From contig NEEC01000464.1 in the NCBI GenBank assembly GCA_002189035.1, positions 1-24,151 of the forward strand: 24,151 bases of DNA, read 5' to 3'. The stretch's first letter is position 1. Each line of letters opens with the position of its first letter. Made by a program: the position numbers and the translations under genes. Below are positions 20,300 to 24,151 of this stretch, one piece after another. The notes under the pieces were generated by a model, which worked only from the letters and a program-made list of their open reading frames with translations, had not been told where the DNA came from and searched no databases. The DNA comes from Utricularia gibba (lineage: Eukaryota; Streptophyta; Magnoliopsida; Lamiales; Lentibulariaceae).

Positions 20300-21446
20300 A
20301 AGCTTTTCCTTCAGAAACCATGTAAGCAGCTGCCGAAAACCCAACGTTAATAAATGGATCACTTTTTTTGCCGGGCTACAAATGACTATGGCCGAGCCCG
20401 ACCCGACCTCCGGCCCGATCCTGGTGCCCCTCGAGAGCGCCTCCTCAAATATAAAGCTTGTGGATGAGAAAACCATTTGGGGTGCTCATGACATCCTAAC
20501 TTCAATAAATGCATCACGATTTTCGTCGAATAGGACCCGATTGGGCTCAGGAGTCGAACCGAACCTTGGGTCCGGACGAACTTCCCAATGAAAGCACCCA
20601 ACCAAAAAACGACAAGCTTTTCCTTCAGAAACCATGTAGGCAGCTGCCGAAAACCCAACGTTAATAAATGGATCACTTTTTTTGCCGGGCTACAAATGAC
20701 TATGGGCCCGAGCCCGACCCGACCTCCGGCCCGATCCTGGTGCCCCTCGAGAGCGCCTCCTCAAATAAAAGCTTGTGGATGAGAAAACCATTTGGGTGCT
20801 CATGACATCCTAACTTCAATAAATGCATCACGATTTTCGTCGAATAGGACCCGATTGGGCTCAGGAGTCGAACCGAACCTTGGGTCCGGACGAACTTCCC
20901 AACGAAAGCACCCAACCAAAAACGACAAGCTTTTCCTTCAGAAACCATGTAGCAGCTGCCGAAAACCCAACGTTAATAAATGGATCACTTTTTTTGCCGG
21001 GCTACAAATGACTATGGGCCCGAGCCCGACCCGACCTCCGGCCCGATCCTGGTGCCCCTCGAGAGCGCCTCCTCAAATATAAAGCTTGTGGATGAGAAAA
21101 CCATTTGGGGTGCTCATGACATCCTAACTTCAATAAATGCATCACGATTTTCGTCGAATAGGACCCGATTGGGCTCAGGAGTCGAACCGAACCTTGGGTC
21201 CGGACGAACTTCCCAATGAAAGCACCCAACCAAAAACGACAAGCTTTTCCTTCAGAAACCATGTAGCAGCTGCCGAAAACCCAACGTTAATAAATGGATC
21301 ACTTTTTTTCCGGGCTACAAATGACTATGGGCCCGAGCCCGACCGACCTCCGGCCCGATCCTGGTGCCCCTCGAGAGCGCCTCCTCAAATAAAAAGCTTG
21401 TTTGAGAAAACCATTTGGGGTGCTCATGACATCCTAACTTCAATAA

Positions 21447-21758
21447 ATGCATCACGATTTTCGTCGAATAGGACCCGATTGGGCTCAGGAGTCGAACGAA
21501 CCTTGGGTCCGGATGAACTTCCCAACGAAAGCACCCACCAAAAACGACAAGCTTTTCCTTCAGAAAAATGTAGGCAGCTGCCGAAAACCCAACGTTAATA
21601 AATGGATCACTTTTTTTGCCGGGCTACAAATGACTATGGGCCCGAGCCCGACCCGACCTCCGGCCCGATCCTGGTGCCCCTCGAGAGCGCCTCCTCAAAT
21701 ATAAAGCTTGTGGATGAGAAAACCATTTGGGGTGCTCATGACATCCTAACTTCAATAA
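21447..21758 (+). repeat. Subtype-B-like monomer in the right block
   Basis: It is preceded by AAAAAGCTTGTTTGAG. It carries GAACGAACC, GGATGAAC, AACGAAAGC, CACCCACC and AAAAATGTAGG. Confidence 0.7.
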
Positions 21759-23012
21759 ATGCATCACGATTTTCGTCGAATAGGACCCGATTGGGCTCAG
21801 GAGTCGAACCGAACCTTGGGTCCGGACGAACTTCCCAATGAAAGCACCCAACCAAAAACGACAAGCTTTTCCTTCAGAAACCATGTAGGCAGCTGCCGAA
21901 AACCCAACGTTAATAAATGGATCACTTTTTTTGCGGGCTACAAATGACTATGGGCCCGAGCCCGACCCGACCTCCGGCCCGATCCTGGTGCCCCTCGAGA
22001 GCGCCTCCTCAAATAAAAAGCTTATGAGAAAACCATTTGGGGTGCTCATGACATCCTAACTTCAATAAATGCATCACGATTTTCGTCGAATAGGACCCGA
22101 TTGGGCTCAGGAGTCGAACCGAACCTTGGGTCCGGACGAACTTCCCAACGAAAGCACCCACCCAAAAACGACAAGCTTTTCCTTCAGAAACCATGTAGGC
22201 AGCTGCCGAAAACCCAACGTTAATAAATGGATCACTTTTTTTTGCCGGGCTACAAATGACTATGGGCCCGAGCCCGACCCGACCTCCGGCCCGATCCTGG
22301 TGCCCCTCGAGAGCGCCTCCTCAAATATAAAGCTTGTGGATGAGAAAACCATTTGGGGTGCTCATGACATCCTAACTTCAATAAATGCATCACGATTTTC
22401 GTCGAATAGGACCCGATTGGGCTCAGGAGTCGAACCGAACCTTGGGTCCGGACGAACTTCCCAACGAAAGCACCCAACCAAAAACGACAAGCTTTTCCTT
22501 CAGAAACCATGTAGGCAGCTGCCGAAAACCCAACGTTAATAAATGGATCACTTTTTTTGCCGGGCTACAAATGACTATGGGCCCGAGCCCGACCCGACCT
22601 CCGGCCCGATCCTGGTGCCCCTCGAGAGCGCCTCCTCAAATAAAAGCTTGTGGATGAGAAAACCATTTGGGGTGCTCATGACATCCTAACTTCAATAAAT
22701 GCATCACGATTTTCGTCGAATAGGACCCGATTGGGCTCAGGAGTCGAACCGAACCTTGGGTCCGGACGAACTTCCCAATGAAAGCACCCAACCAAAAACG
22801 ACAAGCTTTTCCTTCAGAAACCATGTAAGCAGCTGCCGAAAACCCAACGTTAATAAATGGATCACTTTTTTCCCGGGCTACAAATGACTATGGGCCCGAG
22901 CCCGACCCGACCTCCGGCCCGATCCTGGTGCCCCTCGAGAGCGCCTCCTCAAATAAAAAGCTTGTGGTTGAGAAAACCATTTGGGGTGCTCATGACATCC
23001 TAACTTCAATAA

Positions 23013-23323
23013 ATGCATCACGATTTTCGTCGAATAGGACCCGATTGGGCTCAGGTCGAACGAACCTTGGGTCCGGATGAACTTCCCAACGAAAGCACCC
23101 ACCCAAAAACGACAAGCTTTTCCTTCAGAAACCATGTAGGCAGCTGCCGAAAACCCAACGTTAATAAATGGATCACTTTTTTTGCCGGGCTACAAATGAC
23201 TATGGCCCGAGCCCGACCCGACCTCCGGCCCGATCCTGGTGCCCCTCGAGAGCGCCTCCTCAAATATAAAGCTTGTGGATGAGAAAACCATTTGGGGTGC
23301 TCATGACATCCTAACTTCAATAA
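23013..23323 (+). repeat. Subtype-B-like monomer in the right block
   Basis: It is preceded by AAAAAGCTTGTGGTTGAG. It has CTCAGGTCGAACG (three bases lost from GGAGTCG), GGATGAAC, AACGAAAGC and CACCCACCC, but the A-type CCATGTAGG. Confidence 0.7.
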
Positions 23324-23949
23324 ATGCATCACGATTTTCGTCGAATAGGACCCGATTGGGCTCAGGAGTCGAACCGAACCTTGGGTCCGGACGAACTTCC
23401 CAATGAAAGCACCCAACCAAAAACGACAAGCTTTTCCTTCAGAAACCATGTAAGCAGCTGCCGAAAACCCAACGTTAATAAATGGATCACTTTTTTTGCC
23501 GGGCTACAAATGACTATGGCCCGAGCCCGACCCGACCTCCGGCCCGATCCTGGTGCCCCTCGAGAGCGCCTCCTCAAATATAAAGCTTGTGGATGAGAAA
23601 ACCATTTGGGGTGCTCATGACATCCTAACTTCAATAAATGCATCACGATTTTCGTCGAATAGGACCCGATTGGGCTCAGGAGTCGAACCGAACCTTGGGT
23701 CCGGACGAACTTCCCAATGAAAGCACCCAACCAAAAACGACAAGCTTTTCCTTCAGAAACCATGTAGCAGCTGCCGAAAACCCAACGTTAATAAATGGAT
23801 CACTTTTTTTGCCGGGCTACAAATGACTATGGGCCCGAGCCCGACCGACCTCCGGCCCGATCCTGGTGCCCCTCGAGAGCGCCTCCTCAAATATAAAGCT
23901 TGTGGATGAGAAAACCATTTGGGTGCTCATGACATCCTAACTTCAATAA

Positions 23950-24151
23950 ATGCATCACGATTTTCGTCGAATAGGACCCGATTGGGCTCAGGAGTCGAAC
24001 CGAACCTTGGGTCCGGACGAACTTCCCAACGAAAGCACCCAACCAAAAACGACAAGCTTTTCCTTCAGAAACCATGTAGGCAGCTGCCGAAAACCAACGT
24101 TAATAAATGGATCACTTTTTTTTGCCGGGCTACAAATGACTATGGGCCCGA
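23950..24151 (+). repeat. Partial monomer at window end
   Basis: The last unit is cut after 202 bp, within GGGCCCGA. The array continues beyond the window, so its right boundary is not visible. Confidence 0.95.

Larger units (their letters stand above)
1..24151 (+). repeat. Tandem satellite array, ~315-bp monomer, 78 unit starts, spans whole window
   Basis: The same unit of about 315 bp repeats head to tail from the first base to the last, with no inverted unit and no interruption by other sequence. Phased on ATGCATCAC (or its local variant), units start at 51, 357, 665, 972, 1283, 1593, 1902, 2211, 2522, 2829, 3135, 3442, 3748, 4057, 4395, 4696, 5000, 5303, 5608, 5914, 6225, 6532, 6824, 7129, 7438, 7742, 7982, 8289, 8595, 8893, 9203, 9512, 9823, 10137, 10447, 10751, 11062, 11370, 11681, 11990, 12303, 12609, 12919, 13231, 13538, 13850, 14157, 14467, 14777, 15083, 15388, 15698, 16128, 16444, 16757, 17072, 17381, 17693, 18005, 18320, 18633, 18944, 19255, 19566, 19881, 20196, 20509, 20823, 21137, 21447, 21759, 22069, 22385, 22699, 23013, 23324, 23638 and 23950. 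The mean spacing is about 310 bp. Arrays like this form eukaryotic constitutive heterochromatin. The satellite family is not one I recognise, and chromosomal location cannot be told from the sequence. Confidence 0.98.
16128..24151 (+). repeat. Right block of ~25.6 homogenised monomers, mean unit ~313 bp
   Basis: Units are 309-316 bp long and far closer to the 315-bp consensus than in the left block. Variation is limited to a few recurring sites: GTAGGCAG/GTAAGCAG/GTAGCAG, AATGAAAG/AACGAAAG, TTTGCCGGG/TTTCCCGGG, and TATAAAGC versus AAAAAGC upstream. Pairs made of a GTAGCAG unit followed by a unit with a shortened AAAAAGCTTGTTGAG junction occur at 17072, 18944 and 21137, that is six and seven monomers apart. 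No gene or other element lies in this block. Confidence 0.9.

Noticed and set aside
1-24151. CRISPR array
   Set aside because: The repeats are 315 bp, directly adjacent and near-identical over the whole unit, with no unique spacers between short repeats.
1-24151. Ribosomal intergenic-spacer subrepeats
   Set aside because: IGS subrepeats can be a few hundred bp, but no rRNA sequence is seen in 24 kb, and 78 units exceeds the usual subrepeat block. It cannot be fully excluded without flanks.
1-24151. Transposable element or LTR remnants
   Set aside because: No terminal inverted repeats, LTR pairs, polypurine tract, primer-binding site or protein motifs were found. Every stretch is accounted for by the satellite unit.

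Overview
The whole window is one uninterrupted, head-to-tail satellite DNA array. I see no gene, RNA gene, transposon, telomeric repeat or unique flanking sequence in it. The repeat unit is about 315 bp (two adjacent units at 19566-20195 are 315 bp each and read as identical). It is about 50.5% G+C by hand count and rich in CpG, with two HindIII sites, one XhoI site and one NsiI site per unit. I count 78 unit starts, phased on the ATGCATCAC motif, from position 51 to 23950, all on the same strand. Megasatellite DNA of this kind points to a eukaryotic nuclear genome (centromeric, pericentromeric, subtelomeric or knob heterochromatin). The half-unit length of about 157 bp fits the size common in plant satellites, but I do not recognise the family and cannot name the organism.

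Layout. (1) 1-7741: units averaging about 308 bp, with many one-base losses, mostly in C and G runs, plus a local rearrangement at 4138-4216 and a 19-bp deletion at 6790. (2) 7742-7981: a 240-bp unit with internal deletions. (3) 7948-14431: the most structured part. Diagnostic variants recur in order and define three successive higher-order repeat (HOR) units of 6, 7 and 8 monomers. A divergent monomer subtype ('B') returns every fourth monomer, about every 1.24 kb, from 10137 to 15083. (4) 15771-16007: a tandem duplication of about 118 bp of part of a unit, with non-identical copies. (5) 16128-24151: the cleanest and most homogenised part, averaging about 313 bp per unit, with weaker traces of a 6-7 monomer periodicity.

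Most notable result. The 315-bp unit is itself an old dimer. Its two HindIII-bounded halves (156 and 159 bp) can be aligned end to end, with blocks of about 70-74% identity. The array therefore shows three nested levels: a half-unit of about 157 bp, a monomer of 315 bp, and a higher-order unit of 1.8-2.5 kb. Open reading frames in the window are by-products of the repeat and should not be annotated as genes. The excess of single-base deletions in the left two-thirds could be real array ageing or uncorrected long-read consensus error, and this affects every claim that rests on single indels.
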